Shown here: positions 17,140 to 26,119 of the stretch, piece after piece
How positions within the stretch are numbered: position 1 is the first letter of the stretch
How the letters are laid out: the number at the start of each line of letters is the position of its first letter
Origin: Vallitaleaceae bacterium
Lineage (GTDB): Bacteria > Bacillota > Clostridia > Lachnospirales > Vallitaleaceae
Direction: 5' to 3'
DNA length: 64,000 nt
Assembly (NCBI GenBank): GCA_028277605.1
Contig: JANQFZ010000068.1
Coordinates: 62,001-126,000, forward strand
Position numbers and translations under genes: made by a program
Notes under the pieces: model-generated
Seen by the model: only the letters and a program-made list of their open reading frames with translations
Database searches by the model: none
What the model was told of the DNA's origin: nothing

Positions 17140-18411
17140 ATGACAAATCAGGTAGCTTTAAATCTAGATATAATCGGTAGTACCACTAATACTAAAAACA
17201 GTGTCAAGCAGTCAAAACAAAATTTTGAAGTATGTTTATCTGAGGCTGGTCAGAATAAACAATCTAGTCAACAAGAAGCTAAAAAGCTGACTCAATCGGA
17301 ACATAAGGATTTATATAATGAAAACTGCTCTAAAACCAAGAAAAAGCAACTAGCGGATGCAGAGCCGGTTAAAGAAACAGAAGAGAACTCATTAGAAAAT
17401 GTCAATCCAGTAGAAGCGAAGAAAGAAATTGAAAAAGAATTAGTACAGTCCATAACTGAAATACTTGGTATTTCAGAGGAAGAACTCAATAGTATTCTTG
17501 CTAATCTTAATTTAACAGTATTAGATTTATGTCTTAAAGATAATATGCAGCAGTTTTTACAAGCTTTTTTTCAAGTTGAAGATCCGCTCGTTTTATTACT
17601 GGATGCAGATATGTCTGATAAAATTTCAGAACTCAATGGCAGTATAAAAAAAGCACTGAAATCTTTAGAAGAACAAGACATTCCGATCCAGCAAGTGGTG
17701 ACCAACATACAAAATAATTCATTGCCTGTGCAGCATAGTGAAAGTCCAGAACAAGCTAAAGCACAAGAAGTAACGTCCTCTGATAAAGTATTAGTTAACA
17801 GCGAAGAACATACCGTTGAAGTCATCGATCAGAGAACGACAGAAACTAATGACAGCTTGGTTCAGAACGGTCAAAATGCTATAGAATCTGATGTTCTAGA
17901 TACAAGCATGCTTCAATCTAATGAGATTAAGGATGTACAACCACAAGCTTTTGTGATGAATCATGAAGGTGTGCCGTCACAGGTAGAGGTAGCCGATCTA
18001 ATACAGCAAATTACAGAGCATGTCAATGTGACTTTAAAAGATGATTCTTCTTCAATGGTACTACAATTAAAGCCTGAATTTTTAGGTAAACTTACTTTTG
18101 CTGTCACGTCGGAAGAAGGGATAGTGACTGCAAGATTTATGGCTGAGAATACTTTTGTAAAAGACTTAATTGACAATAATCTAGCCTATCTAAAAACTTC
18201 TTTAGAAGAACAAGGTATTGAGGTCAACAAAATGGAAGTAGTTGTTGGTGACGACGGGTTGTTACAAAACAAGGAACAAGAACAATTTAAAGATCCTTCC
18301 AATAAAAGACGTAAGAAATATGCTGTCAGGATAGAATCAGAAGAAGCAGAAGACAACGTTCAACCCAAGGAGTTAGAAAACGAAAGCCAAATGATTGATT
18401 ATGTAGTATAG
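17140..18411 (+). CDS. fliK: Flagellar hook-length control protein FliK
   Basis: FliK, about 423 residues, is secreted through the flagellar export gate and acts as the hook-length ruler and specificity switch. The N-terminal two thirds are Gln/Glu/Ser/Lys-rich and low in conservation. The C-terminal domain near 290-370 has the family signature LKDDSSSMVLQLKPEFLGKL followed by GIVTARFMAEN. The frame runs back to 17029, but AAGGAGGTG at 17126-17134 sets the start at ATG 17137 or 17140; the second has better spacing. The upstream extension contains an imperfect hairpin around TGGATTTATCCA. Confidence 0.88.
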   Translation: MTNQVALNLDIIGSTTNTKNSVKQSKQNFEVCLSEAGQNKQSSQQEAKKLTQSEHKDLYNENCSKTKKKQLADAEPVKETEENSLENVNPVEAKKEIEKELVQSITEILGISEEELNSILANLNLTVLDLCLKDNMQQFLQAFFQVEDPLVLLLDADMSDKISELNGSIKKALKSLEEQDIPIQQVVTNIQNNSLPVQHSESPEQAKAQEVTSSDKVLVNSEEHTVEVIDQRTTETNDSLVQNGQNAIESDVLDTSMLQSNEIKDVQPQAFVMNHEGVPSQVEVADLIQQITEHVNVTLKDDSSSMVLQLKPEFLGKLTFAVTSEEGIVTARFMAENTFVKDLIDNNLAYLKTSLEEQGIEVNKMEVVVGDDGLLQNKEQEQFKDPSNKRRKKYAVRIESEEAEDNVQPKELENESQMIDYVV

Positions 18412-18423
18412 GAGGTGTATTCA

Positions 18424-19110
18424 ATGGCTGACGAAGTTAATAGTATTGCATCAAGTATCATGGAACAATATGGTCAAAGGATTGAAAGAGGAAGCACAGG
18501 TGACGAGCTGGGAAAAGATGCTTTTTTGAATTTACTCGTTAAGCAGCTTCAATATCAGGATCCCTTAAATCCTATGGAAAATAAGGATTTTCTAGCTCAA
18601 ATGGCTCAATTCTCAGCCTTGGAGCAGATGCAGAATCTAAACAGTTCCGCGTCTATGTCTCAGGGTTATGCTTTGCTTGGAAAGACGATTTTAGGCGTTA
18701 GTGTACATCCAGATACCTTAGAGCAGACTTATGTTGAAGGAGTAGTCAGTGCGGTTACCAATCAGTCAGGGAAAGTGTATTTAGATGTAGGAGGCAAGGA
18801 TGTTGCTTTAGACAAGGTTGAAGCCGTTCTGCCAGATGCAGTTGCACAATCAAGTGCCTATTCTTTAATTGGCAAATCCATCCAAGGAGCGATTGTAGAT
18901 CCTACAACGCTAGAGGTCGAAGAGGTGGAAGGTGTTGTAACAGGCATTAAATCTGTATTAGGTGAGCTTTATGCACAAGTTGACAGCAAGCTGGTACCCC
19001 TTGGTAATGTTAGTGCGGTTACAGCTGATAGTATAGTAAAAGACATAGAGAGTTTAAAAGAATCTGTCGAAGAGATAAAAAAGCACTTAAACCAAGGGAA
19101 TGAAGAGTAG
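18424..19110 (+). CDS. flgD: Flagellar hook assembly protein FlgD
   Basis: FlgD, 228 residues, is the hook-capping scaffold that allows FlgE to polymerise. The N-terminal half is diagnostic: DAFLNLLVKQLQYQDPLNP then ENKDFLAQMAQFSALEQMQ. The C-terminal half holds two repeated beta-rich segments (VEGVVSAV near 102 and VEGVVTGI near 165), suggesting an internal duplication. The ATG follows TAGGAGGTG, and the stop codon of fliK is just 12 bp upstream. The following TIGR02530-type gene is 16 bp away. Confidence 0.95.
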   Translation: MADEVNSIASSIMEQYGQRIERGSTGDELGKDAFLNLLVKQLQYQDPLNPMENKDFLAQMAQFSALEQMQNLNSSASMSQGYALLGKTILGVSVHPDTLEQTYVEGVVSAVTNQSGKVYLDVGGKDVALDKVEAVLPDAVAQSSAYSLIGKSIQGAIVDPTTLEVEEVEGVVTGIKSVLGELYAQVDSKLVPLGNVSAVTADSIVKDIESLKESVEEIKKHLNQGNEE

Positions 19111-19126
19111 CAAAGGATGATGTTTT

Positions 19127-19504
19127 ATGAGAATTAATCAGCAGAGTCTATCTCGTATAGGGGTAAAAAACACAAGAAAAGAAACGCCATCCAATGTGAA
19201 CCATCAGGGTCAGTCCTTTAAACAGATTTTAGATGCACAGCAAAAACGTTCAGAGCCTCTTAAGTTTTCTAAGCATGCTGTTATGCGGTTAAAGCAAAAG
19301 GATATACAGCTGACAAAGGCGCAGATGACGAAGCTGACTGAGGGTATTGAACAGGCTGATCAAAAGGGTATCAATGAATCCTTAGTACTCATGGATGATG
19401 TTGCTCTTGTGGTAAATGTAAAGAACAAAACCATTGTAACAGCAATGGATAAAACAAACAGCGCACAGATTTTTACTAATATTGATGGTGCTGTCTTGTT
19501 ATAA
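19127..19504 (+). CDS. TIGR02530-type flagellar operon protein
   Basis: This 125-residue protein matches the conserved flagellar operon family usually found between flgD and flgE in Firmicutes. The recognisable stretch is FSKHAVMRLKQKDIQLT, then GINESLVLMDDVALVVNVKNKTIVTA, with a final IFTNIDGAVLL. The family has no settled function; it may act in hook assembly because of its constant position. The first 50 residues are polar and probably disordered. It is co-directional and tightly spaced with its neighbours. Confidence 0.85.
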   Translation: MRINQQSLSRIGVKNTRKETPSNVNHQGQSFKQILDAQQKRSEPLKFSKHAVMRLKQKDIQLTKAQMTKLTEGIEQADQKGINESLVLMDDVALVVNVKNKTIVTAMDKTNSAQIFTNIDGAVLL

Positions 19505-19584
19505 GCGGTTGGACCTCTTAGAGGAGACTGCCAATCTTGGAATGAAAGAAGAGATTGAATTACAGATTGAGGAGGTTAAGCATT

Positions 19585-20898
19585 ATGATGCGATCCATGT
19601 ACTCAGGCGTATCAGGTCTGAGAATACATCAAACAAAAATGGATGTTATAGGAAATAATATTGCCAATGTTAATACACCTGCATTTAAATCCAGTCGGGT
19701 GACTTTTAATGAGATATTTAGTCAAACACTACAGGGCGCCAGTGGCCCAAGTGCTGATTCACCAGGAGTTAATCCTATGCAGATTGGATTAGGAGCGAAT
19801 GTATCTTCTATCGATACATTGATGACAGAGGGTGCAGCGCAGAGAACAGATAATCCTTTAGACATTAAAATAGAGGGTGATGGTTTTTTTGTAGTTAAAG
19901 ACGCAAGTGGCTATAAGTATACACGTGCAGGAGCCTTTTATGTGGACGAAGCAGGTACTCTAGCATACAATGGAATGCATGTCATGGGATGGAGTCCTGA
20001 TTCAGACGGCGTTATTCAAAAATCAAAGGTGGATAAGATTGATATACTAGGGCCAGAGAATTTATACTCCGAGCCAGATAAGACAACGAATATGAACATA
20101 TCTGGTAATATTGATATTACAGATCCAGCGCTCAAAACAGCCAATGGACATACCATACTTGCTAAATTTTATGATAGCTTAGGGTATACTTATACGGCTG
20201 AGATTTCAATAAAATATGATGCAACAAACCATGAATATGACTTTACATTTCCTGCTGACTCTATAAAAGATGAAGATGGTAATACAATAACTAATGATCA
20301 ATTTGATGTTGGAGTTGAATTCACTGCAGATGGTAAAATTGACCTAGACGCAGCAAAATGGGCTGGTTCACCTGGTATTGGTATTGAGCAGATAACAGGT
20401 TTAAGTAAAGCTAATTACAATGGTGAAATAGGTCCTACAATAGACATTGACTTTACAACCCTAACCTTTTACAATAGTGGAATGTCGGTAGAGGCTAGTA
20501 GAGGAGATTTGGAGGTGTTAGGCGGCGGTGCTCAGGCTGGTAGTATATCAGGCTATGAAGTCGGTGGAGATGGTAAAGTACTTGCCCGCTATACTAACGG
20601 TAAAACCAAATTATTAGGGCAAGTCATTGTTACCACCTTTAAGAATCCTGCTGGACTACAAAAAGTAGGCGGCAACCTATTTGATGTTACCACCAACTCT
20701 GGAGACTTTGATGGTATTGGTAAGGATATTACTGCTATAGGCGGTAAACTAAATGGTGGTGTTTTAGAAATGTCCAATGTTGACCTGTCTAGAGAATTTA
20801 CAGATATGATTACTACCCAGAGAGGTTTTCAAGCAAACTCTAGAATTATTACCTCATCAGATGAGATGCTCCAAGAGCTTGTAAATCTTAAGAGATAA
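19585..20898 (+). CDS. flgE: Flagellar hook protein FlgE
   Basis: FlgE, 437 residues, polymerises into the hook. The N-terminus MYSGVSGLRIHQTKMDVIG then NNIANVNTPAFKSSR and the C-terminus VDLSREFTDMITTQRGFQANSR are the coiled-coil ends shared by all rod/hook proteins. The middle is the variable surface domain. An in-frame start at 19555 adds ten residues without a ribosome site, whereas GAGGAGGT precedes ATG 19585 by eight bases; ATG 19588 is also possible. A large perfect hairpin lies after the stop codon. Confidence 0.96.
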   Translation: MMRSMYSGVSGLRIHQTKMDVIGNNIANVNTPAFKSSRVTFNEIFSQTLQGASGPSADSPGVNPMQIGLGANVSSIDTLMTEGAAQRTDNPLDIKIEGDGFFVVKDASGYKYTRAGAFYVDEAGTLAYNGMHVMGWSPDSDGVIQKSKVDKIDILGPENLYSEPDKTTNMNISGNIDITDPALKTANGHTILAKFYDSLGYTYTAEISIKYDATNHEYDFTFPADSIKDEDGNTITNDQFDVGVEFTADGKIDLDAAKWAGSPGIGIEQITGLSKANYNGEIGPTIDIDFTTLTFYNSGMSVEASRGDLEVLGGGAQAGSISGYEVGGDGKVLARYTNGKTKLLGQVIVTTFKNPAGLQKVGGNLFDVTTNSGDFDGIGKDITAIGGKLNGGVLEMSNVDLSREFTDMITTQRGFQANSRIITSSDEMLQELVNLKR

Positions 20899-20924
20899 GA
20901 TGAATTAGTACTATAGGATACCCT

Positions 20925-20959
20925 TCTAGAATAGAAAGGCTTCTCCTTTCTATTCTAGA
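20925..20959 (+). terminator. Strong hairpin between flgE and flbD
   Basis: A perfect 15-bp stem (20925-20939 with 20945-20959) with a 5-nt loop lies in the 117-bp gap. Only three T follow it, so it is probably a leaky terminator or an RNA-stability element rather than a full stop. It would separate the hook genes from the motor genes. Confidence 0.6.
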
Positions 20960-21015
20960 TTTAACTCTTAATCATTCGTTGGTTAGACTGATAATAAAGT
21001 AAATGGGGGATTCAT

Positions 21016-21243
21016 ATGATTGAAGTCACTAAATTAAATCATAGTACGATTGTTATTAATGCTGAGTTGATAGAGCTTATCGAAGAAACACCAGATACTA
21101 TCATAACGATGACAACAGGTAGAAAGATATTGGTTAAAGAATCAACCGAAGTCATTATTGATAGGGTCATTCAATATAAAAAGAAATTAAACACGTTGGA
21201 TTTAAACTTACTTTCCCAAGAAGACGATCCATGTGATTCATAA
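21016..21243 (+). CDS. flbD: FlbD/SwrD-family flagellar protein
   Basis: This is a 75-residue member of the FlbD family. Its Bacillus relative SwrD (YlzI) increases flagellar power, apparently through the stators. The family signature is MIEVTKLNHSTIVINAELIE followed by ETPDTIITMTTGRKI and a short C-terminal helix. The start ATG follows GGGGGA. It directly precedes motA by about 40 bp, consistent with a role at the stator. The mechanism is not known. Confidence 0.88.
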   Translation: MIEVTKLNHSTIVINAELIELIEETPDTIITMTTGRKILVKESTEVIIDRVIQYKKKLNTLDLNLLSQEDDPCDS

Positions 21244-21284
21244 TAAATAAGCTGTAACAGCATCACAGAGCGAGGTGAGAAGAT

Positions 21285-22085
21285 TTGGATATTGCAAGTA
21301 TTGGTGGACTCATAGCAGGTATTGTATTCATTATTATTTCTATTACGCTAAAAGGAAATCTTAGTAGCTTTGCAGATTTAGCTTCTGTAATGATTACGAT
21401 TGGTGGTGCTTTTTCTGCTACTCTTATTTCTTATCCATTAGGGAAATTTGTAAATTCAATTAAATCTATTAATTTAATTTACAAATCTCAAAATTTCAAT
21501 GAGGGAGATGTTATACATAAAATTATCGAGTTGTCAAATATCGCTAGAAAAGAAGGACTTCTTGCTTTAGAAGAAGCGGCAGAAACGATTAATGATGATT
21601 TTTTGAAAAAAGGAATTTTGTTAATCGTAGATGGAACCGACCCAGAATTAGTTAGAAACATACTTGAGACAGAGTTAGCCTTTATACAAGGTAGACATAA
21701 AGATGTGCAGGGGTTTTGGGAAAGAATAGGTGAATATGGTCCATCTTGGGGTATGATTGGAACTTTGATTGGACTTATTAGTATGCTAGAAACAATGAAT
21801 GATCCTTCTACTGTTGGTCCTAAAATGTCAGTTGCTTTGTTAACGACGATGTATGGATCTGTATTAGCTAACCTATTAGCTCTACCTGTAGCCAATAAAT
21901 TAAAGGTTAGGAGTGGAGAAGAAATCCTTTTAAAAGAAGTTATGATAGAAGGACTTTTATCCATTCAAGCTGGAGAGAACCCAAGAGTGATAGAAGAAAA
22001 GCTTAAAGCCTTTTTAGCACCAGTTCTAAGAAAACAGTTAGGAACCGATGAAGCGCTAGAAGAAGAAGGTGAGCCTAATGCGTAG
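21285..22085 (+). CDS. motA: Flagellar stator protein MotA
   Basis: MotA, 266 residues, is the five-subunit part of the proton- or sodium-driven stator. Four hydrophobic helices are visible: near residues 5-23, 32-51, and two in the region 145-200 around WGMIGTLIGLISML and MYGSVLANLLALPVANKL. The cytoplasmic loop has the charged residues that act on FliG. The only suitable start is TTG 21285 with GAGGTGAG six bases upstream. The gene overlaps motB by 8 bp, so translation is coupled, as expected for a fixed-ratio complex. Confidence 0.95.
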   Translation: MDIASIGGLIAGIVFIIISITLKGNLSSFADLASVMITIGGAFSATLISYPLGKFVNSIKSINLIYKSQNFNEGDVIHKIIELSNIARKEGLLALEEAAETINDDFLKKGILLIVDGTDPELVRNILETELAFIQGRHKDVQGFWERIGEYGPSWGMIGTLIGLISMLETMNDPSTVGPKMSVALLTTMYGSVLANLLALPVANKLKVRSGEEILLKEVMIEGLLSIQAGENPRVIEEKLKAFLAPVLRKQLGTDEALEEEGEPNA

Positions 22086-22866
22086 AAATCTAAGAGAACT
22101 GGATGAAAAAAAGGGAGCTGGGTGGATGAGTACCTATTCTGATTTAGTCACCCTATTACTCTGCTTTTTTGTTATGCTATTTGCTATGTCTAGTATTGAT
22201 ATAGAAAAATTTAGAGCTGTTTTAAATTCATTTACTAGAAATGTAGATGTATTACCTGGTGGGGCATCAGTTTCAAATGAAGCTTTAATTTCTAGTGGTG
22301 TTAGTCAAATGACAGAGTTAGAAGTATATTTTGAAAGTCGTTCTGCCATGGACAGTACAGAAGATGGTCAAGAGTTAAACGATGAAATGTTAAAACTAGC
22401 TGAGCGTATTAAATCGTATCTTCAAAAGCAAGGCTATGGGAGTGATGTTAATGTTGAGTATAGTGCTCAATTGATAAAGCTTACACTTCCGGGTGAAATA
22501 CTCTTTGATAGCGCAAAAGCTGACTTAAGAGAAGAAGCGGTTGAATTAGTAGAAATCATAGCAACCATGCTTAAGCAGGATGCTTTTATGGATAAGACCA
22601 TTCAGATAGAGGGGCATACAGATAATCTACCTATTCATACCATAAGATATTTAAGCAATTGGGAGCTGTCATCTTCACGTGCCATATCAGTTGCGCGCCG
22701 TTTTATACAGAATTATGGCTTTAGTCCAGATAAAATTGCTGCAACAGGATATGGAGAGTATAGACCAGTTGCTGATAATACTACAGTTGAGGGACGTGCA
22801 CGAAATAGACGTGTGGAAATCAAAATTATCAATGAAGTATACATAGAAGAAAATGATTTAGATTAA
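22078..22866 (+). CDS. motB: Flagellar stator protein MotB
   Basis: MotB, 262 residues, anchors the stator to peptidoglycan and carries the channel aspartate. The single transmembrane helix near 21-42 contains D22 in TYSDLVTLLLCFFVML, the ion-binding residue. The OmpA-like domain near 140-255 contains IEGHTDNLPI and a WELSSSRAISVARR helix. The GTG at 22069 is an alternative that adds three residues; ATG 22078 with GAAGGTGAG upstream is preferred. Whether the ion is proton or sodium cannot be decided confidently from sequence. Confidence 0.96.
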   Translation: MRRNLRELDEKKGAGWMSTYSDLVTLLLCFFVMLFAMSSIDIEKFRAVLNSFTRNVDVLPGGASVSNEALISSGVSQMTELEVYFESRSAMDSTEDGQELNDEMLKLAERIKSYLQKQGYGSDVNVEYSAQLIKLTLPGEILFDSAKADLREEAVELVEIIATMLKQDAFMDKTIQIEGHTDNLPIHTIRYLSNWELSSSRAISVARRFIQNYGFSPDKIAATGYGEYRPVADNTTVEGRARNRRVEIKIINEVYIEENDLD

Positions 22867-22888
22867 AGGTAGAGTTAGGAGAGCCGAT

Positions 22889-23359
22889 ATGAATAGAAAA
22901 AGTATCATAATAGTGTTAATAGTGCTAGGAATAGTCTTAGGTGGTATTGGTTATTTTTTGATGGATCAGCGGAATAAAAGTGAACAGGAAGAAGAAAGTG
23001 GGAAAATTCCTATAGAGCAGCTTGTAACGGTAGAATACGAAAACCCCATTATTGCTACCATACCTTTTAAAGACAATGAAACGAAATGGCTGAATGTCAG
23101 TCTTACAGTTGGTTTTGCGTTAGATTCAAAGAAAAAAGCAGCAGATAATATGAAAGTACAATTAGAAGAAAAAACAGGGTGGGTTACCCATAAAGTTCGA
23201 ACGCTGCTAACAGCTAAAGATGGTGATGCAGTTATAGAAAAAACATTTGAAGAAACATTTGCGCAAGATATATTAAGTATGATTCAGAAGGAGCTGGATA
23301 CAGACGCTGTAATAGAAATATATTTTAAAGAATTTCTATATAGTGTTAAACATATATAA
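22889..23359 (+). CDS. fliL: Flagellar basal body-associated protein FliL
   Basis: FliL, 156 residues, is a single-pass membrane protein that surrounds and supports the stators. The transmembrane helix is near residues 5-24. The extracellular domain has TVEYENPIIATIP then WLNVSLTVGFAL, and ends with the family pattern VIEIYFKEFLYSV. The start ATG follows TAGGAGAG, 22 bp after motB. Its place next to motAB and fliM is the usual one in Firmicutes. Confidence 0.93.
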   Translation: MNRKSIIIVLIVLGIVLGGIGYFLMDQRNKSEQEEESGKIPIEQLVTVEYENPIIATIPFKDNETKWLNVSLTVGFALDSKKKAADNMKVQLEEKTGWVTHKVRTLLTAKDGDAVIEKTFEETFAQDILSMIQKELDTDAVIEIYFKEFLYSVKHI

Positions 23360-23411
23360 ATCTTAGTTTTATTTTTTTCGTTATACTTCAGGCATTACAG
23401 GAGGTGAAGCA

Positions 23412-24395
23412 ATGGGTGAAGTATTATCACAAAATGAAATTGATGAGCTGTTGCATGCCTTGGATAAAGGGGAATTAGATGTTAATGATTACAAAGCGGA
23501 CGGTAATGAACAAAAGGTTAAAGATTACGATTTTGCACGTCCTTCAAAATTTTCTAAAGAACACCTAAGAACGCTTGAAATCATATTTGAACATTACGCA
23601 AGATTAATATCCACAACACTTCCTGCTTACTTACGTATTCCTACGCAAGTAGAAGTGGTTAATTCAGAGGCTATCTCCTATTCAGAATTTTGTAATGCCT
23701 TATCTAACCCAATTTTACTAGGACTAGTGGACTTTCAACCATTAAATGGGTCGATAATTGTTGATTTATCAGCTAATTTAGGTTATGCTATAATCGATAG
23801 AATTCTTGGAGGGACAGGCGAAACGCTTGAAAAAAAGAGAGAGTTCTCAGAAATTGAATTAAGTCTTATTGAGAAAGTTATGGTCGTTTGTATACATCAG
23901 ATGATAGAACCTTGGATAAATGTCATTGAAATTAGTCCAACCCTAGATAGAATTGAGACAAACTCCCAATTTGCTCAAATTATAGCTCCAAATGAGATTA
24001 TTGCTTTAATAACACTAAATCTCAAAATTGGAAAAGTGGAAGGTTTGTACAATATTTGTATTCCCTATATTTGTGTTGAGCCTATTATGGACAAGTTGAA
24101 TACTAAATACTGGTATTCAACCATGAAGGAATCTAACAAGCAAATTTATAAAGACTACATAGAGAAACAGATAACATCTTCTAAAATACCCATTAAGGCT
24201 ATCTTGGGTAATAGCTTTATATCGGTTAGAGATTTTATACACTTACAGCAGGGTGATATAATTAAGTTAGATAATAAAGTGGATGATCCGATTGAGATAT
24301 TGGTTGGAAATCTAAGAAAATTCACCGCACAGCCAGGAATACATAATCGAAATCGTGCTGTTAAGATAGATTCTATCATAGGAAAGGAGGAGTAA
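23412..24395 (+). CDS. fliM: Flagellar motor switch protein FliM
   Basis: FliM, 327 residues, is the C-ring protein that binds phospho-CheY. The N-terminal CheY-binding peptide LSQNEIDELLHAL lies at about residues 5-17. The middle domain starts with YDFARPSKFSKEHLRTLEIIFEH, split here as YDFARPSKFSKEH and RTLEIIFEHYARL. The C-terminal SpoA domain includes LQQGDIIKLD. The start ATG follows CAGGAGGTG. The stop codon is one base from the fliY start, and the fliY ribosome site lies inside the end of fliM. Confidence 0.97.
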   Translation: MGEVLSQNEIDELLHALDKGELDVNDYKADGNEQKVKDYDFARPSKFSKEHLRTLEIIFEHYARLISTTLPAYLRIPTQVEVVNSEAISYSEFCNALSNPILLGLVDFQPLNGSIIVDLSANLGYAIIDRILGGTGETLEKKREFSEIELSLIEKVMVVCIHQMIEPWINVIEISPTLDRIETNSQFAQIIAPNEIIALITLNLKIGKVEGLYNICIPYICVEPIMDKLNTKYWYSTMKESNKQIYKDYIEKQITSSKIPIKAILGNSFISVRDFIHLQQGDIIKLDNKVDDPIEILVGNLRKFTAQPGIHNRNRAVKIDSIIGKEE

Positions 24396-24396
24396 C

Positions 24397-25638
24397 ATGA
24401 GTGACATGTTATCTCAGGAAGAAATTAATGCGCTGTTAAATGGTTTGGAAGAAGAAAACAGCTCAGATGCTGCTGATACAGAGGCTCATACTAATACAAG
24501 TACGACCGTATTAAGCGAAGATGAAAAGGATGCTATTGGTGAAATTTCCAATATAAGTATGGGAACAGCGGCGACAACCTTATTTACCTTGGTTAATAAT
24601 AAAGTTGTTATTACAACCCCTCAAGTTTCCTTATCTAGCTGGAAAGAGTTTTCGAAAATGTTTGTTAAACCATTAGTTGCCATACAGATTATCTACAAAG
24701 AAGGTTTAGATGGTTCAAATGTTTTAATGTTAAAGGAAAAGGATGTTAAAATTATTACAGATCTCATGATGGGTGGTGATGGTTCTAATATTGATGATAC
24801 AGAACTTTCGGATTTACATTTAAGTGCTATAAGTGAAGCAATGAATCAAATGATTGGTTCATCAGCAACATCTATGTCTTCTATGTTTAAGAAAAAGATT
24901 GATATTAATCCACCTATTTCTAATCTTGTTAATATGCAAGAAGAAGTGGATACATCAGACATTGCTGAGTTTCTTAGCGATGAATTTATTCTTGTATCCT
25001 TTAGGATGCAAATTGGAGATTTAGTCGATAGTCAAATTATGCAGCTGTATCCTTTGAATTTTGCTAAAGATTTGTTTGACTCATTTACGAATGCTAAATC
25101 AGAGGAGCAGGCTGAAAGTGCTGAGAAGAGTGAAGAAGTTAGTGCTCCAGAGCAGGTTCAACAGACCATGCAACAAGCAGCGCCAACTGTTTCAAATGAA
25201 ACTGTTCAGCAGCCTCAAAATCCTTATCCGAATGCACAGAGTCCTAATTTTAATTTTAACCCTTCAAATATGGGAATGGGTTACGAGCAAGACAGATTTA
25301 GAAATGTAGAAGTTCAAAATGCTCAATTTCAAAACTTTGACGTGGGTGCTGTTATGCAGCAGAAAGAAAACATCGGTTTAATTATGGATGTACCATTAGA
25401 GGTAACAGTTGAGCTAGGTAGAACAAAGAAATCAATTAAAGAGATATTAGAGTTTTCACCTGGAACCATATTAGAGCTAAATAAACTAGCTGGTGAGCCT
25501 ATAGATGTATTGGTAAATGGCAAGATGGTAGCAAAAGGTGAAGTTGTCGTTATAGACGAAAACTTTGGTATTAGAATCAATGAAATCATAAAACCTGTCA
25601 AATTAGATTTCTATGGCAGTGAACAATCCACACTATGA
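24397..25638 (+). CDS. fliY: Flagellar motor switch phosphatase FliY
   Basis: FliY, 413 residues, replaces FliN in the C ring of many Firmicutes and dephosphorylates CheY. An N-terminal FliM-like peptide MLSQEEINALLNGL comes first. The CheC-like phosphatase domain near 40-225 has two copies of the active-site pattern: DEKDAIGEISNISMGTAATT and LHLSAISEAMNQMIGSSATS. A Gln/Asn/Pro-rich linker (about 230-310) follows. The FliN-like SpoA domain at the end has VTVELGRTKKSIKEILEFSPG and LNKLAGEPIDVLVNG. No separate fliN is present. Confidence 0.96.
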   Translation: MSDMLSQEEINALLNGLEEENSSDAADTEAHTNTSTTVLSEDEKDAIGEISNISMGTAATTLFTLVNNKVVITTPQVSLSSWKEFSKMFVKPLVAIQIIYKEGLDGSNVLMLKEKDVKIITDLMMGGDGSNIDDTELSDLHLSAISEAMNQMIGSSATSMSSMFKKKIDINPPISNLVNMQEEVDTSDIAEFLSDEFILVSFRMQIGDLVDSQIMQLYPLNFAKDLFDSFTNAKSEEQAESAEKSEEVSAPEQVQQTMQQAAPTVSNETVQQPQNPYPNAQSPNFNFNPSNMGMGYEQDRFRNVEVQNAQFQNFDVGAVMQQKENIGLIMDVPLEVTVELGRTKKSIKEILEFSPGTILELNKLAGEPIDVLVNGKMVAKGEVVVIDENFGIRINEIIKPVKLDFYGSEQSTL

Positions 25639-25647
25639 TAAAAATTA

Positions 25648-25707
25648 AGAGAAATTCATGATTATTAAAGTTGCATCTTCAGTTTAATTAAAATTATGAA
25701 CTTCTCT
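25648..25707 (+). promoter_or_regulatory. Long hairpin in the fliY-cheY gap
   Basis: AGAGAAATTCATGAT-type sequence at 25648-25662 pairs with ATTATGAACTTCTCT at 25693-25707 with only two mismatched or wobble positions, around a 30-nt loop. It occupies most of the 102-bp gap and lacks a T-run. Confidence 0.5.
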
Positions 25708-25740
25708 CAATAAGAATATGAATAAAAAGGAGAGAGAGTA

Positions 25741-26106
25741 ATGGCAGGCAAGAATATCTTAATTGTAGACGATGCTGCATTTATGAGAATGATGATTAAG
25801 GACATTCTTACAAAGAACGGATATAATGTCATTGGTGAAGCAGAAAATGGAATGAAAGCAGTTGAAAGATTTAATGAACATCAACCAGATTTGGTTATTA
25901 TGGATATCACAATGCCTGAAATGGATGGTATTCAAGCAGTTAAAAAAATAAAAGAATTGTCTCCCGAAGCAAGTATTATTATGTGTTCGGCTATGGGACA
26001 ACAGGCTATGGTTATAGAATCCATACAAGCTGGAGCTAAGGATTTTGTTGTGAAGCCTTTTCAAGCAGACAGAGTTATAGAAGCAGTAGCAAAAGCATTA
26101 GGTTAG
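25741..26106 (+). CDS. cheY: Chemotaxis response regulator CheY
   Basis: This 121-residue stand-alone receiver domain carries the acidic pair D10-D11, the phosphorylated D55 in VIMDITMPEMDG, and the lysine in DFVVKPF. Phospho-CheY binds FliM to alter flagellar rotation. It lies directly after fliY, the phosphatase that acts on it, and before the export gate genes, as in Bacillus. AAGGAGAGAG gives a strong ribosome site. A large hairpin precedes it. Confidence 0.96.
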   Translation: MAGKNILIVDDAAFMRMMIKDILTKNGYNVIGEAENGMKAVERFNEHQPDLVIMDITMPEMDGIQAVKKIKELSPEASIIMCSAMGQQAMVIESIQAGAKDFVVKPFQADRVIEAVAKALG

Positions 26107-26119
26107 GAAAGGAAGAGAT

